Origin: Microbulbifer variabilis
GTDB taxonomy: Bacteria; Pseudomonadota; Gammaproteobacteria; Pseudomonadales; Cellvibrionaceae
Direction: 5' to 3'
DNA: 64,000 nt
Assembly: GCF_020524905.1 (NCBI RefSeq)
Contig: NZ_JAIVKI010000003.1
Location: forward strand, 1-64,000
Shown: positions 50,632 through 60,338 of the stretch, piece after piece
How the letters are laid out: each line of letters begins with the position of its first letter
Numbering within the stretch: the first letter of the stretch is position 1
The notes under the pieces: generated by a model
Database searches by the model: none
The model's input: the letters and a program-made list of their open reading frames with translations, nothing else
What the model was told of the DNA's origin: nothing
Translations under genes and position numbers: made by a program

Positions 50632-50759
50632 TTAAACGTATTCCTGGTCGAGTTTTGATCAATGGCGAAATAATGCTCTCTTTAATCTGCCCGGATCAAA
50701 GCATAAGTTTTGGTAAAGCGATTAGTATGATCTTCAATATTAGGCCCGGAGTTCTTTGA

Positions 50760-52007
50760 ATGGAAAACCCCGCACAAAAAATGCGTATCGACGGCGCGCG
50801 TCTCTGGCAAAGCCTTATGAAAATGGCTGAAATAGGAGCAACCCCAGCTGGTGGTTGTAACCGGCAGGCACTAACCGATGAGGATCGCAAAGGGCGTGAT
50901 CTGTTTGTTCGCTGGTGTCGAGAAATCGGCTGTGAAATTCGTGTAGATCGCATGGGGAATATCTTCGCCCGTCGCCCTGGTATCGACAATGATCTGCCCG
51001 CAGTGATTACAGGATCACACCTGGACACCCAGCCCACCGGCGGAAAGTTTGATGGGGTTTACGGTGTATTGGCTGGTCTCGAGGTGTTGCGTACCCTTGA
51101 GGAACGTGGGATTCGAACCAAGGCACCCCTGGAAGTCGTGGTGTGGACTAACGAAGAAGGGGCTCGCTTCTCCCCTGCTATGGTGGGATCTGGAGTTTGG
51201 GCTGGAGAGTTCAGCCTCGATTATGGCCACAGTCGTATGGATAAATCCGGGGTTACGATTGGCCAGGAGCTGGAGCGCATCGGATATTTAGGCCCTGAAC
51301 CTGTCCAACCCGCACCGATTAAGGCTGCCTTTGAGACACATATTGAGCAGGGGCCTATTTTAGAAAAGCAAGATCAGGTGATTGGTGTTGTTACTGGAGT
51401 ACAAGGGATTCGTTGGTACGATGTGACCTTTTTTGGAACCCCCTGCCACGCGGGGCCCACTCCGATGGAGGATCGCCGCGACCCCGTCCAGGCTATGGCA
51501 TCGCTGTGTGAAAAGCTTTATGGGGAAGTGAGGGCTTACTCCGTAGATGCCCGAATTACTTGTGGCGATTTACGCGCAGCACCAGGCAGCCGCAACACGG
51601 TGCCGGAAAAAGTTGTACTTGCACTGGATTTGCGTCATCCGACACCGGAAGGATTGGAGCACTTGCACCGCACCCTCTATCGGGTGGCTGAGCAGGTTCA
51701 GGAAGCCAGTGGTGTCGCCATTGATGTGCGCGAAGAGTGGTACTCACCGCCGGTGGCTTTCGATAAAGGCTGTATCGAGGCGGTAGATAGTGCAGTGCAA
51801 AATTTGGGTTACAGTCATCGCAAGATGGTTTCTGGGGCTGGGCACGACTCGGTTTATGTTTCCCGGGTTGCACCCGTGTCAATGATTTTCGTGCCCTGTG
51901 CCGGGGGGCTTTCACACAATGAGGCGGAGTCGGCTGAACCGGGACACCTCGAGGCCGGCTGTAATGTGTTGTTACACGCCATGTTAAATAGCGCCGAAAT
52001 GGGCTGA
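50760..52007 (+). CDS. M20-family Zn-dependent amidohydrolase (allantoate / N-carbamoyl amino acid hydrolase type)
   Basis: 415 residues. Metal-binding motifs of the M20 hydantoinase/carbamoylase group: TGSHLDTQPTGGKFDGVYG (His and Asp), WTNEEGARFSPAM (Glu pair), FETHIEQGPILE (His) and LSHNEAESAE near the C-terminus (His). The dimerisation domain spans ~210-325. Members cleave N-carbamoyl amino acids, beta-ureidopropionate or allantoate; which of these cannot be told. It is followed after 85 bases by an amidinotransferase-fold gene on the same strand. Confidence 0.85.
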   Translation: MENPAQKMRIDGARLWQSLMKMAEIGATPAGGCNRQALTDEDRKGRDLFVRWCREIGCEIRVDRMGNIFARRPGIDNDLPAVITGSHLDTQPTGGKFDGVYGVLAGLEVLRTLEERGIRTKAPLEVVVWTNEEGARFSPAMVGSGVWAGEFSLDYGHSRMDKSGVTIGQELERIGYLGPEPVQPAPIKAAFETHIEQGPILEKQDQVIGVVTGVQGIRWYDVTFFGTPCHAGPTPMEDRRDPVQAMASLCEKLYGEVRAYSVDARITCGDLRAAPGSRNTVPEKVVLALDLRHPTPEGLEHLHRTLYRVAEQVQEASGVAIDVREEWYSPPVAFDKGCIEAVDSAVQNLGYSHRKMVSGAGHDSVYVSRVAPVSMIFVPCAGGLSHNEAESAEPGHLEAGCNVLLHAMLNSAEMG

Positions 52008-52092
52008 TGATTCCTGCTAATCAATATGAAACGAGAATACCTGGCGAGTCCGCAGGACTAGCCGTAGTTCTATAAACAGATTTGGATTGATC

Positions 52093-53013
52093 ATGAGTGA
52101 ATTTACCTTGAAGTACCGTAAGGACAACGGCGGTACTGTTCCACTGACTAACTGGGGAATGGACTCTGAGTACGGCGTATTGCGCGATGTACTAATCGGT
52201 CCGGTGGATAATTTCAGCTGGCGTACAGGAAATGCCAGCGCCCGCCGCGCCGAGCGTTTGGGAATGCAGTTCGACCACAAAGTGGCTGAAACGCAACACA
52301 AAGAAATGCTGGATGCCTACCGCCATGCGGGAGTTACTACCCATCTGATCCCGGCGGACAGCAGCCTGCCTTATCAAATCTACGGGCGTGATTCTTCAGT
52401 AATGACTCCCTGGGGGCCAATTGTTACGCAAATGTTTAGCCCCTGGCGCCGGGGGGAGTGGGCTCCCATCGTCAAGAAGTATGCTGAACTGGAAATCCCT
52501 ATCTACGATGTCATTACTGCCGGCTCATTGGAAGGTGGGGATTTTATGGTGCTGGAGCCGGGCGTTATTTTGTGCGGCTATTCCGGTGAGCGCACCAGTC
52601 CCCAGGGCTTTGCACAGATGAAGAGCTGGGTAGAGAAAGAGGGCTGGGAAGTGAAAGGCTACCAGTTTGATCCTTTCTTCCTGCATATCGATGTTATGGT
52701 GGCGATGTTGGCGGAAAAGCTTGCGGCTATCTGTGTCGATGCGGTGGAGCCAGAGTTGGTGCAGTGGTTTAAGAGTCGCAATATCGAGATTATTGATATT
52801 CCCTTCCCACAAGTGCTGGAGCTGGGAGTCAATGTGGTGGCCCTGGGGAATGATCGAGTGATGCTACCCAAAGCCAATACCGGCCTTGCAGAGAAGTGCC
52901 GGGCCCATGGACTGGAGGTAATTGATCCGGATATTTCCATGATTACTCCCGGGGGAGGTGGTGTTCACTGTATGTGCCAGCCTCTGCGCAGAGATTCCGC
53001 ACTAAAGCCTTAG
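52093..53013 (+). CDS. Amidinotransferase / dimethylargininase-like (guanidino-group-modifying) enzyme
   Basis: 306 residues from the ATG at 52093. The alpha/beta-propeller fold is suggested by spaced motifs: IYGRDSSVMTPWG, AGSLEGGDFMVLEPG (active-site Glu/Asp), PFFLHIDVM (His) and a C-terminal GGGGVHCMCQPLRR with the nucleophilic Cys. The pattern fits the superfamily of arginine deiminase, dimethylargininase and glycine amidinotransferase. The exact substrate is open. The upstream M20 amidohydrolase may act on the product or on a related ureido compound. Confidence 0.82.
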   Translation: MSEFTLKYRKDNGGTVPLTNWGMDSEYGVLRDVLIGPVDNFSWRTGNASARRAERLGMQFDHKVAETQHKEMLDAYRHAGVTTHLIPADSSLPYQIYGRDSSVMTPWGPIVTQMFSPWRRGEWAPIVKKYAELEIPIYDVITAGSLEGGDFMVLEPGVILCGYSGERTSPQGFAQMKSWVEKEGWEVKGYQFDPFFLHIDVMVAMLAEKLAAICVDAVEPELVQWFKSRNIEIIDIPFPQVLELGVNVVALGNDRVMLPKANTGLAEKCRAHGLEVIDPDISMITPGGGGVHCMCQPLRRDSALKP

Positions 53014-53029
53014 TAGGCAATCTGCAAGG

Positions 53030-53061
53030 ATAGCCCGATGACCAGTGGTCTACCGGGCTAT
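53030..53061 (+). terminator. Hairpin after amidinotransferase gene
   Basis: ATAGCCCG / CGGGCTAT outer stem and GACC / GGTC inner stem. There is no T run after it, so it may be Rho-dependent or only an end-protecting structure. The following ~330 bases to the next gene hold no gene I can support. Confidence 0.45.
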
Positions 53062-53393
53062 TCCCGTCAACGAATGTGGTTGTTTATGAACTCGCCTCTG
53101 TGAGTGCAGCGGTTAATATGAATCGCCTGTCAAAGGCGGCTCGCGGCTATTAATCCGGATATCAAGCCTTTTGTGCTAACTAATAAGATATAAGTTGCTT
53201 CCCTTCGGGGGGTTGCAGTGCAATTGTGCGCCTATCGACTGTGATCAGCTCTCTTGGGGGTTGCACCCTTAGGCATCGATCTTATTAGTATCCAGGAACT
53301 ACTATCAAGAGTGCTGTGCTTATTCGCAGCTCTGTTTTTTTAGCCACTAACGCCTGTCTATCAGTCTCAAATGATTCGAACCCGGAGAACATT

Positions 53394-54173
53394 ATGCAAA
53401 GCGCATGCGCGGAAATTCAGGCCCAGGTCAACGAGCGTATCCTGGAAATATCCATCAATCGCCCTGAGCGCAAAAATGCACTGACCATGGCTATGTACAC
53501 CGCCATGGCGGAGCTGCTCAATAGTGCTGTCAATAATAGTGAAATCCGCGTAGTTATCCTCACTGGCGCTGAAGGTATTTTTACCAGTGGTAACGATTTG
53601 GCAGATTTTCTCGGCGGCGCTGCAGAGGGAGAGGAGTCCCCGGTATTTCAGTTTATGAGTGCGCTCTACAACTTTCCCAAACCGGTAGTGGCAGCTGTTA
53701 ATGGCCCGGCAGTAGGTATCGGCACCACCATGCTGTTGCACTGTGATCTTTCATTTGCTGGGCACGATGCTATGTTCCAGATGCCGTTTGTCAACCTGGG
53801 CCTCTGTCCAGAGTACGGTTCCAGTTATCTGCTACCACGTATTGCCGGCCACGCAAAAGCATCGGAGCTATTGCTGTTGGGCAAAAAATTTAGTGCTCAA
53901 GAAGCGGTAGATATTGGGATCTGCAATGCGGCAGTGGAGCCTGAACAGGCAATTGTACGTGCCCGAGAGGTGGCTGCTGAACTAGCGGCTAAGGCACCTG
54001 CCGCTGTTCGGTTATCTAAGCAGCTACTGCGCCGTGCAACTCAGGAAAAGGGTTTGGAGTTTATTCAGGAGGAGGGACGTCACTTCCAGGACCGTCTTAC
54101 TTCTGAGGAATTCAAAGAAGCGGCGACTGCCTTTATGGAGAAGCGTCCTGCAGACTTCTCCAAGTTCGATTAA
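53394..54173 (+). CDS. Enoyl-CoA hydratase/isomerase family protein
   Basis: 259 residues from the ATG at 53394 (GGAG at 7 bases); a longer frame to 53316 has no site. Crotonase fold: the first oxyanion strand (NRPERKNALTMAMY), LTGAEGIFTSGNDLADF, the second oxyanion segment (KPVVAAVNGPAVGIGTTMLLH), and LGLCPEYGSSYLLPR with one catalytic Glu. In the first catalytic position the residue pattern differs from classic hydratases, so isomerase activity is possible. It ends in a strong bidirectional terminator shared with the glycerophosphodiesterase gene. Confidence 0.9.
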   Translation: MQSACAEIQAQVNERILEISINRPERKNALTMAMYTAMAELLNSAVNNSEIRVVILTGAEGIFTSGNDLADFLGGAAEGEESPVFQFMSALYNFPKPVVAAVNGPAVGIGTTMLLHCDLSFAGHDAMFQMPFVNLGLCPEYGSSYLLPRIAGHAKASELLLLGKKFSAQEAVDIGICNAAVEPEQAIVRAREVAAELAAKAPAAVRLSKQLLRRATQEKGLEFIQEEGRHFQDRLTSEEFKEAATAFMEKRPADFSKFD

Positions 54174-54203
54174 AAAAATGGCCGCTTAAGCGGCCATTTT
54201 TTT
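54172..54203. terminator. Bidirectional Rho-independent terminator
   Basis: AATGGCCGC / GCGGCCATT stem with a TTAA loop, an A run before it and a T run after it. It serves the enoyl-CoA hydratase gene (plus) and the glycerophosphodiesterase gene (minus). Confidence 0.95.
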
Positions 54204-54208
54204 GTTAC

Positions 54209-55306
54209 TCAGTATCCACGTTTTCCATGGTGAGGGCGGGAAAGGTAATTGACAGCTTGATCGGGCTGGTCAGTGAAAATTCCATCGACTTGCAGTTGGT
54301 AGGCGGCAAAGTGGAGGAATTGGTTAAAATTTTCGAATTCCTCTGGCAGATTTTCAGGTTCGGCGCGGAAAGTGTAGGGGTGAACCTGAAGATTTCTGCG
54401 ATGGGCCCGACGAACTACATTATTAGCCCTTGGCCGGCCATCCTCAACTTCCATTAACATGGGGTACCAGGGGCCGATGCCATCGGCATAGCTGGCAATT
54501 TTACGCAAGCCGCCGCGCTCCAGCATCCAATCGTAATCATAATTTTTTATTGTACCGTCAACGTCAATTAGCTTTTCTCCCCAGCTTGTTGCTGCAATAA
54601 GCTGAACTAGGGGAAGATCTATACCCATTGCCGGCATTAATTCAAACTTGATGCGCTGTAATTCCTCAGCATCGAAGCACTGTAGGAAAATTTTTTGCTG
54701 TTTATCGCTATAACCATATTCCTTGAGTTTTAGTAAGACGATTGAAGCGATATCTTTGCCCTCCCAGTGGTGAAAATAGGGCTTTTTAATTTCAGGATAA
54801 ATGCCGATTTCATATCCAAGGGATTTATTTAATCCCTGAATTAATTCTAATTCTTCTTCGAACGTGGATAGTTGGAAACTGGACTTCCATAAAGGGAAAC
54901 GATTTGGATACTTTGCTTGAGGTCCATCTTCTCCCATGGAAAAGGTTTCAGTGACCTGGAGTTTTTTTAGTTCTTCCAAAGTAAAATCGATAGTGTAGTA
55001 GTGCCCATCTTCACGGGAGCGTGCTGGAAATACTTTCGCAACATTGGTTGTGCTATCGAGATAGATATCATGCATTACGATTAGGTGGTCATCTTTACTA
55101 AGTACCAAATCCTGCTCGATATAATCCGGTCGCATAGCATAGGCCATGGCCTTTGCTTCGAGGGTGTGCTCTGGTAAATAAGCCGATGCACCTCTATGTG
55201 CGATTACCATGGTGTGCTTGGCAACATCCACGTTGCTTTCGGCACAAGTGATGTTCGCAGTGGCGGAACCGATAATCAGTAATGTAGACAGAATTCTTTT
55301 GAACAT
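54209..55306 (-). CDS. glpQ: Glycerophosphodiester phosphodiesterase (periplasmic GlpQ type)
   Basis: 365 residues from the ATG at 55306, which starts a signal peptide (KRILSTLLIIGSATA); the frame to 55360 uses TTG and hides it. GlpQ motifs: IAHRGASAYLPEHTLEA (catalytic His and Arg), DYIEQDLVLSKDDHLIVMHD (Glu, Asp and second His), EIGIYPEIKKP and DGIFTDQPDQAV at the end. It splits glycerophosphodiesters to glycerol 3-phosphate and alcohols in the periplasm. There is no glpT next to it. It may supply substrates released by the phospholipid-turnover enzymes elsewhere in the window. Confidence 0.93.
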   Translation of the reverse strand: MFKRILSTLLIIGSATANITCAESNVDVAKHTMVIAHRGASAYLPEHTLEAKAMAYAMRPDYIEQDLVLSKDDHLIVMHDIYLDSTTNVAKVFPARSREDGHYYTIDFTLEELKKLQVTETFSMGEDGPQAKYPNRFPLWKSSFQLSTFEEELELIQGLNKSLGYEIGIYPEIKKPYFHHWEGKDIASIVLLKLKEYGYSDKQQKIFLQCFDAEELQRIKFELMPAMGIDLPLVQLIAATSWGEKLIDVDGTIKNYDYDWMLERGGLRKIASYADGIGPWYPMLMEVEDGRPRANNVVRRAHRRNLQVHPYTFRAEPENLPEEFENFNQFLHFAAYQLQVDGIFTDQPDQAVNYLSRPHHGKRGY

Positions 55307-55438
55307 TTGCAAGAGATCCCAGATAAGTGTGGGAAGCTTTCTAGCAAAAGAATATGACAAAGATATATCAGTATTAAGGAAGCTTTAAAGAGTGTGAACC
55401 ATCGAGCATTTAACTATCATCACAGTTTTTTAAGAATT

Positions 55439-55461
55439 TAACCGGGCTGATTGCCCGGTTA
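55439..55461 (-). terminator. Terminator after acyl-CoA synthetase
   Basis: TAACCGGGC / GCCCGGTTA perfect 9-bp stem with a 5-base loop, about 40 bases past the stop at 55500. On the minus strand an AAATTCTT stretch follows. Confidence 0.6.
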
Positions 55462-55499
55462 GTATAGTTATCGAAAATACTTGGCTTTATGCAGGTACT

Positions 55500-57131
55500 T
55501 TATACTGATACCTCTTGGGACCATAAATGTTGCGAAAATTGTTTTCGCAAGTCTTTCTTGCTGATTTTTCCTGTAGCGGTATGGGGGATATCTGAGATGA
55601 TGATGCAGTCATCGGGAATCCACCATTTTGCAAAACGTCCTTGATAGGTTGCCAGAATTTTCTTGGTTTCGAGTTTCTTGCCGGTCTCTGGTACAACTAT
55701 CAATAATGGCCGCTCAGCCCATTTTTCATGAGGTATGCCAATGACTGCTGCCTCGGCAACACCATCAAGGGTCATGGCAAAATTTTCCAGCTCTATGGAA
55801 GAAATCCATTCTCCCCCGGATTTGATCACGTCCTTGGTGCGGTCAGTAATGGTCAGGTATCCAAAAGGATCTATAGTGGCTACGTCTCCGGTATCAAACC
55901 AACCATCAGTAGTAAGCGCAGACTCTTCAGCTTTATAGTAGCGCTCGCAAACCCAAGGGCCTCGTACCTGTAGGGCCCCAAATGCAATACCATCGTGAGG
56001 CAGGGGACTACCCAGGGGATCGATAATACGCATTTCCACTCCAAATCCTGCGCGCCCCTGTTTTAGGCGCAGAGCTTTGGATTCATCTGCCGGCAATTTG
56101 TCGTCCACTCGAGCATTGTAGGTACCCAGAGGGCTCATCTCTGTCATACCCCAGGCATGATGTGTGTAGACACCATGCTTTTCCTCAAACTCTTCCATGA
56201 TACTCCAGGGGCAGGCAGAACCGCCGACGACCACACGGTTTAGGCTGGGGATGGTTTCCCCGGTTTCGCGCAGGTATTTGAGTAGTGCCAACCAAACGGT
56301 AGGCACGCCTGCGGCAATAGTGACAGACTCCTGTTGCATAAGGCGGCTGAGTGTCTCGCCGCAACCCATTTTAGGGCCGGGCAGCACCAGCTTGGCGCCA
56401 ACGGCTGGTGCCGCATAGGGAATAGACCAAGCATTAACATGAAACATGGGTACAACGGGAAGGATGGCTTCATTATGGCGGATGGCAAAGGCATCCGGCA
56501 TGAGCACCCCGTAGGTGTGTAATGTCATCGCGCGGTGAGAATAGAGCACGCCCTTAGGGTTGCCTGTGGTACCTGAGGTATAGCAAAGAGCGGCGGCACT
56601 CTGCTCATCTAGTTCCGGCCACTGGAAATCGCCGGGATGATTACTGAGGAGCTCCTCATAGCAAAAGTAGTTTTTCAGAGTGCTTTGGGGCATATGTGCT
56701 TTATCAGTCAAAACGATAAAGCCCTCTACGCTGGCGAGCCTATCGGCTAGTTTCTCAATTAGCGGAACAAAAATAGGATCAATAAACAGCCAACGGTCCT
56801 CGGCGTGTTCGACAATATAGTGAACTTGTTCAGGGAATAAACGTGGATTGATGGTGTGACAAACAAGTCCGCTACATGATGTTGCGTAGTAGAGTTCAAA
56901 GTGGCGATGATCATTCCAGGCCAGGGTTCCGATACGATCACCGTGTTTGGCCCCCAGTCTGGATAGAGCCTGGGCAAGCTGGGCAGAGCGTTTAAAAGCC
57001 TCTTTATAGGTGTAGCGGAACCGAGGATTATCCTCAGTAACTGAAACAATTTCACTATTGGGTGAATTGCTTAAGGCGTGCTGCATAATACCAGTGAGGG
57101 TAAGTTGAGACTGCATCATCATGCCGTTCAT
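55500..57131 (-). CDS. Fatty-acyl-CoA synthetase (AMP-binding, AlkK-like)
   Basis: 543 residues. ANL adenylation domain: P-loop-like [16 protein letters not shown], then [21 protein letters not shown], and the C-terminal [12 protein letters not shown] and [18 protein letters not shown] with the hinge Asp and Lys site near the end ([13 protein letters not shown]). The sequence resembles AlkK-type medium/long-chain acyl-CoA ligases. AGGAG lies 7 bases before the ATG. It is a single gene, with the glycerophosphodiesterase gene downstream and about 350 AT-rich bases upstream. Confidence 0.93.
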   Translation of the reverse strand: MNGMMMQSQLTLTGIMQHALSNSPNSEIVSVTEDNPRFRYTYKEAFKRSAQLAQALSRLGAKHGDRIGTLAWNDHRHFELYYATSCSGLVCHTINPRLFPEQVHYIVEHAEDRWLFIDPIFVPLIEKLADRLASVEGFIVLTDKAHMPQSTLKNYFCYEELLSNHPGDFQWPELDEQSAAALCYTSGTTGNPKGVLYSHRAMTLHTYGVLMPDAFAIRHNEAILPVVPMFHVNAWSIPYAAPAVGAKLVLPGPKMGCGETLSRLMQQESVTIAAGVPTVWLALLKYLRETGETIPSLNRVVVGGSACPWSIMEEFEEKHGVYTHHAWGMTEMSPLGTYNARVDDKLPADESKALRLKQGRAGFGVEMRIIDPLGSPLPHDGIAFGALQVRGPWVCERYYKAEESALTTDGWFDTGDVATIDPFGYLTITDRTKDVIKSGGEWISSIELENFAMTLDGVAEAAVIGIPHEKWAERPLLIVVPETGKKLETKKILATYQGRFAKWWIPDDCIIISDIPHTATGKISKKDLRKQFSQHLWSQEVSV

Positions 57132-57484
57132 TTATAGCTCCTATTATTATGGTTATGATCACTTTCGGTGCTTTATCCATCAGAGTATGAAAAGTGATAT
57201 TCACAGGACTATCAATTATTTTCTGGTTTTAAGCAAATAATGTGCTGTCCTGGAGGCTGGCTATAAACATACCTTTTTCTACACATTAATGATATCCCTT
57301 ACACAAAGGCTCCAGGGGCAGTATATTCTTTACTTATCCTTGTTGTTAAGTAGCTCTAATGAAAGGGTTATTACTCTACTTTAAATACCGCCGCTTTTTT
57401 TTAACTCTCTGGGTAATTTGTGTTAGAAATGCAGAATATCATTATAAATATTAAGGACAATAGTAAAACTTAAGCCCTATTTTT
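57132..57484. other. AT-rich intergenic region
   Basis: 353 bases between the M48 operon end and the acyl-CoA synthetase start. It must hold the synthetase promoter. I see no strong terminator for the operon and no RNA gene. Confidence 0.4.
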
Positions 57485-58945
57485 TTATTGTACTATTTTG
57501 ATCCATTCGCCGGGTTCAGGTTCGCCACGAGGATAATAACCGTTGAGAAGTCGTAACTGTTCCTCAGCGTATTCACCAATCTCCATATGCCGTGCTAAAG
57601 AGGAAAAGGTGGTTTTATCTGTGGCTTTTACGTAGCGAAGCCGTCGTATATCCTTCTCTACGATATCGGTTTCCCGCAAGGGTCTGAAGCTGCGAATACT
57701 GGTTAAAAACATGCTGTCATATTGTTCAAGGTCATCTTTTTTATGGGAGGTTGTATCGGTGATTTTACCCTCCAGTATGAATTGTCGACTGCCGTAGTAG
57801 ATAATCGCAACCCTATCCGGCTCAACTTTTACTTTTTCGACAGAGGGGACTTTTCCTGTGTGGCCCTCAAGTTGATATTGATTCAGTTTTTCACCTTGTT
57901 CCAGCTTGCGTAAGTCATATTCTTCTCTCAAGGCCATATCTGCGGGTTGATTACCCTCACGTTTAGCAACCTTGATAGTAATAGTTGCTGAGTTATCTGG
58001 GGCTGAGCCTACAATGGAAGAGCGCTGGTTGGTTACTGTCCAGCCGTCGGGAAACAGTAGTGAGAATCCTAGGCGTTTGTGATTAAAGCGATTTTTATTG
58101 GATTGTCTAGCGTTGTCGCCATATACTAAGCCATCGGTTTTCTCGCGATAGTAGGCTACTTTTACATCTTTGCTTTCTTCAGGAAGAGTGCCTGCTGCCT
58201 TGACCACTTCCTGTAGGCGAATATCATTTCGAGGGTGAGTAGAGAAAACACCATGATACGTCTGGGGTTTCTTTCCCTCGATACGCGCACGCCTACGGGC
58301 AAAGGTTTCCTGGTCTTTTAATATGCCGATCACACTGATCATGGCTGCAGGATCATAGCCGGCTTTGTACATGTATTGAGCACCGAAGCGGTCCGCCTCT
58401 AATTCCATCTCCCTGCCATAGCCTTTTACCGCAGCGGTACTCCAGAGGTTAGCTGCATCACCGACAACACGGCTGCCGGTAACCAGTACAGATAATACTG
58501 ATGCGGCACTGGCACCGGTGGCTGCTGTCTTCTGCCGAACCGCATGGCGTGCGGTAATATGTCCAATCTCATGTGCAAGAACGGCTGCCATTTCCGCTTC
58601 TGAGTGAAGGTAGGTGAGCAGGCCGCGATTGATATAGACATAACCTCCAGGCAGAGCAAAAGCATTGATGTCCTGGCTGTCGATAATGGTGAAATGATAT
58701 TTAATATCCGGTCTGTCGCTGGCTGCTGCTACCTTTTGTCCAACATGATCAATATAGGCAGTAAGTACTGGGTCCTGGTAAATAGGTGTATTTTCTATCA
58801 GCTCTTTATGCATTTCCTTGCCAATAGAAATTTCCTTGTCTTCTGACATCAATACCAGATCTGGGCGGTTGGTGGCCGGATTGAATGCACATGCCGTACA
58901 TGCGGCAAGCAGTATAAATACGCACAATCGAATAAAATTCAGCAT
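57485..58945 (-). CDS. M48-family lipoprotein metallopeptidase (BepA-like)
   Basis: 486 residues. A lipobox near the N-terminus (LLAACTACAFNP) anchors it. The M48 domain spans ~40-260: the zinc motif is AVLAHEIGHITARHA, and the third ligand is in EMELEADRFGAQYM. A FSTHPRNDIRLQEV segment follows, as in BepA/YfgC, but there are no TPR repeats; the last 200 residues are a different beta-rich domain ending in a LysM-like EPGEWIKIV. It could trim misassembled outer-membrane proteins. Last gene of the seven-gene operon, 27 bases after the lipoprotein gene. Confidence 0.9.
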   Translation of the reverse strand: MLNFIRLCVFILLAACTACAFNPATNRPDLVLMSEDKEISIGKEMHKELIENTPIYQDPVLTAYIDHVGQKVAAASDRPDIKYHFTIIDSQDINAFALPGGYVYINRGLLTYLHSEAEMAAVLAHEIGHITARHAVRQKTAATGASAASVLSVLVTGSRVVGDAANLWSTAAVKGYGREMELEADRFGAQYMYKAGYDPAAMISVIGILKDQETFARRRARIEGKKPQTYHGVFSTHPRNDIRLQEVVKAAGTLPEESKDVKVAYYREKTDGLVYGDNARQSNKNRFNHKRLGFSLLFPDGWTVTNQRSSIVGSAPDNSATITIKVAKREGNQPADMALREEYDLRKLEQGEKLNQYQLEGHTGKVPSVEKVKVEPDRVAIIYYGSRQFILEGKITDTTSHKKDDLEQYDSMFLTSIRSFRPLRETDIVEKDIRRLRYVKATDKTTFSSLARHMEIGEYAEEQLRLLNGYYPRGEPEPGEWIKIVQ

Positions 58946-58972
58946 TACCTCAGCCTCCCTGCTTATGTTTGT

Positions 58973-59635
58973 TTATGAACTTGTTCTGGCTGCGGGTATC
59001 AAGAACTGCTGTAGCTGCACCGCCATCCCTTTACAAGCGTTGTTCTGTACCCGTGCGATCAGAGGGATCGGAATTACGATAGCGGGCATATAAGATGTAC
59101 CCTTGGCGTCTGCGCTGAGTTTTCCGGAGAGCTCCCGGTCACGAAAATCCCACACGGCTGCTTCATAATCGGATTCCTTATCCCAGGTACCGAAACCAAA
59201 GCAGCCGGCCCCGCCGGTACTGATGGTGCAGCTTATAGAACCCGCACTGGCAGTGGTTTCTGTGGAACCGTCTATCCAGACTATGTATTTCACCCCATAG
59301 GATTCCATGCGCTCGCGAACTTCTTTATTCTCCATCAGGCGATCGAGTGAACGCACATGCATTGGTGCGGTTCTGGGTTCGAACCAGGGATACATAATAT
59401 CCACAAACTCTTTTTCGGGGATAATGTTAACCCCCATCTCCGGATTGTGTAGCTCCCTGCCGACACAGGCGATAAGGTTGGGCTCTGTTTCGTAGTCACT
59501 GGAGTGGCGGCGCCCTAATATCACCACTGAATCCCCCGCTGCGAGTTCACCATCGCTGCGTCTGTACTCATCAATAACTACCGTGGTGCAGCCGCTGAGG
59601 AATGCCAGGGTTAAAATAATGAATGGCTTGAACAC
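58973..59635 (-). CDS. Hypothetical lipoprotein of the MotA-VWA operon (1)
   Basis: 220 residues. GTG start with GAGGA at good spacing. Lipobox: LAFLSGCTTV. The rest is not recognised: it has a conserved-looking VVILGRRHSSDYETEPN, a Cys-containing loop (GSISCTISTGGAGCFGFG), and ends in a helical Cys segment (NNACKGMAVQLQQFL). No enzyme motif. It lies 11 bases after the other lipoprotein gene and 27 before the M48 gene. A periplasmic accessory role in the system is inferred from position only. Confidence 0.78.
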   Translation of the reverse strand: MFKPFIILTLAFLSGCTTVVIDEYRRSDGELAAGDSVVILGRRHSSDYETEPNLIACVGRELHNPEMGVNIIPEKEFVDIMYPWFEPRTAPMHVRSLDRLMENKEVRERMESYGVKYIVWIDGSTETTASAGSISCTISTGGAGCFGFGTWDKESDYEAAVWDFRDRELSGKLSADAKGTSYMPAIVIPIPLIARVQNNACKGMAVQLQQFLIPAARTSS

Positions 59636-59646
59636 AATAAAATCCT

Positions 59647-60315
59647 CTATTCAGCCTGTGGGGACTTCACTTTAAATTCCTGTAATGAAGCAGATCTGAC
59701 CTTTCCAGAAAGAAATGCCTGTAGTTCTGGCACCTTTTCGAAACCTGTATATAAGGTTGCTCCAGCATCACGTAAAGCTATGTTGATAGCTTGGGTTAAA
59801 GCTTGCTCCTGAGATTGCAGAAAGGCTGTCGGTGTTTTTCCGTAAGCGGTAATCACCCAGCTGGCCACCTGGTTTCCCTGGGAGTCATAGGCGTTCATGT
59901 CATACTTGATCCAGACCTCAAAAATATTGACTTTGGTTTCTCTCGGCATGGTGAACTGGAGTTCACGGACCTCAGGAACTATAACCAGCTCGACATTAGC
60001 GGGTACATCCTTAGGGTATTCAGACAAAGAAACCGTGTTGATAAACATGGAACCTAGAACTGTTTCGAACAAATTTTCCTGGGCTCTTCCAGTATTTATT
60101 TTCCACTCTTCACGGTCTTCACTATCTTCTTGATAGGTGTAATTCTTGAAATCCTCACTGAGGTAGATCCCAACCGAAAGAGGAAGTTGATGGCCTACAG
60201 GGGCTGGATAATTTCCTTCAACCTGAACTGTATGTGAGCAGGCTGCGACAATTAGAGAGAGAAGAACCACAATCGCCAGATGAAATGTGGAATCCTCCTT
60301 TATCCTGTACTTCAT
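59647..60315 (-). CDS. Hypothetical lipoprotein of the MotA-VWA operon (2)
   Basis: 222 residues. AGGAG lies 6 bases before the ATG. Lipobox: LIVAACSHTV. The mature part looks like a mixed alpha/beta domain, with PLSVGIYLSEDFKNY, ANVELVIVPEVRELQF and a helical Q-rich segment (LQSQEQALTQAINIALRDA). It is reminiscent of small outer-membrane assembly lipoproteins in layout but I do not assign a family. It is 23 bases from the second VWA gene and 11 from the next lipoprotein gene, so co-transcribed with both. Confidence 0.78.
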   Translation of the reverse strand: MKYRIKEDSTFHLAIVVLLSLIVAACSHTVQVEGNYPAPVGHQLPLSVGIYLSEDFKNYTYQEDSEDREEWKINTGRAQENLFETVLGSMFINTVSLSEYPKDVPANVELVIVPEVRELQFTMPRETKVNIFEVWIKYDMNAYDSQGNQVASWVITAYGKTPTAFLQSQEQALTQAINIALRDAGATLYTGFEKVPELQAFLSGKVRSASLQEFKVKSPQAE

Positions 60316-60338
60316 GAATGACTCCTGGTATCAATCAG

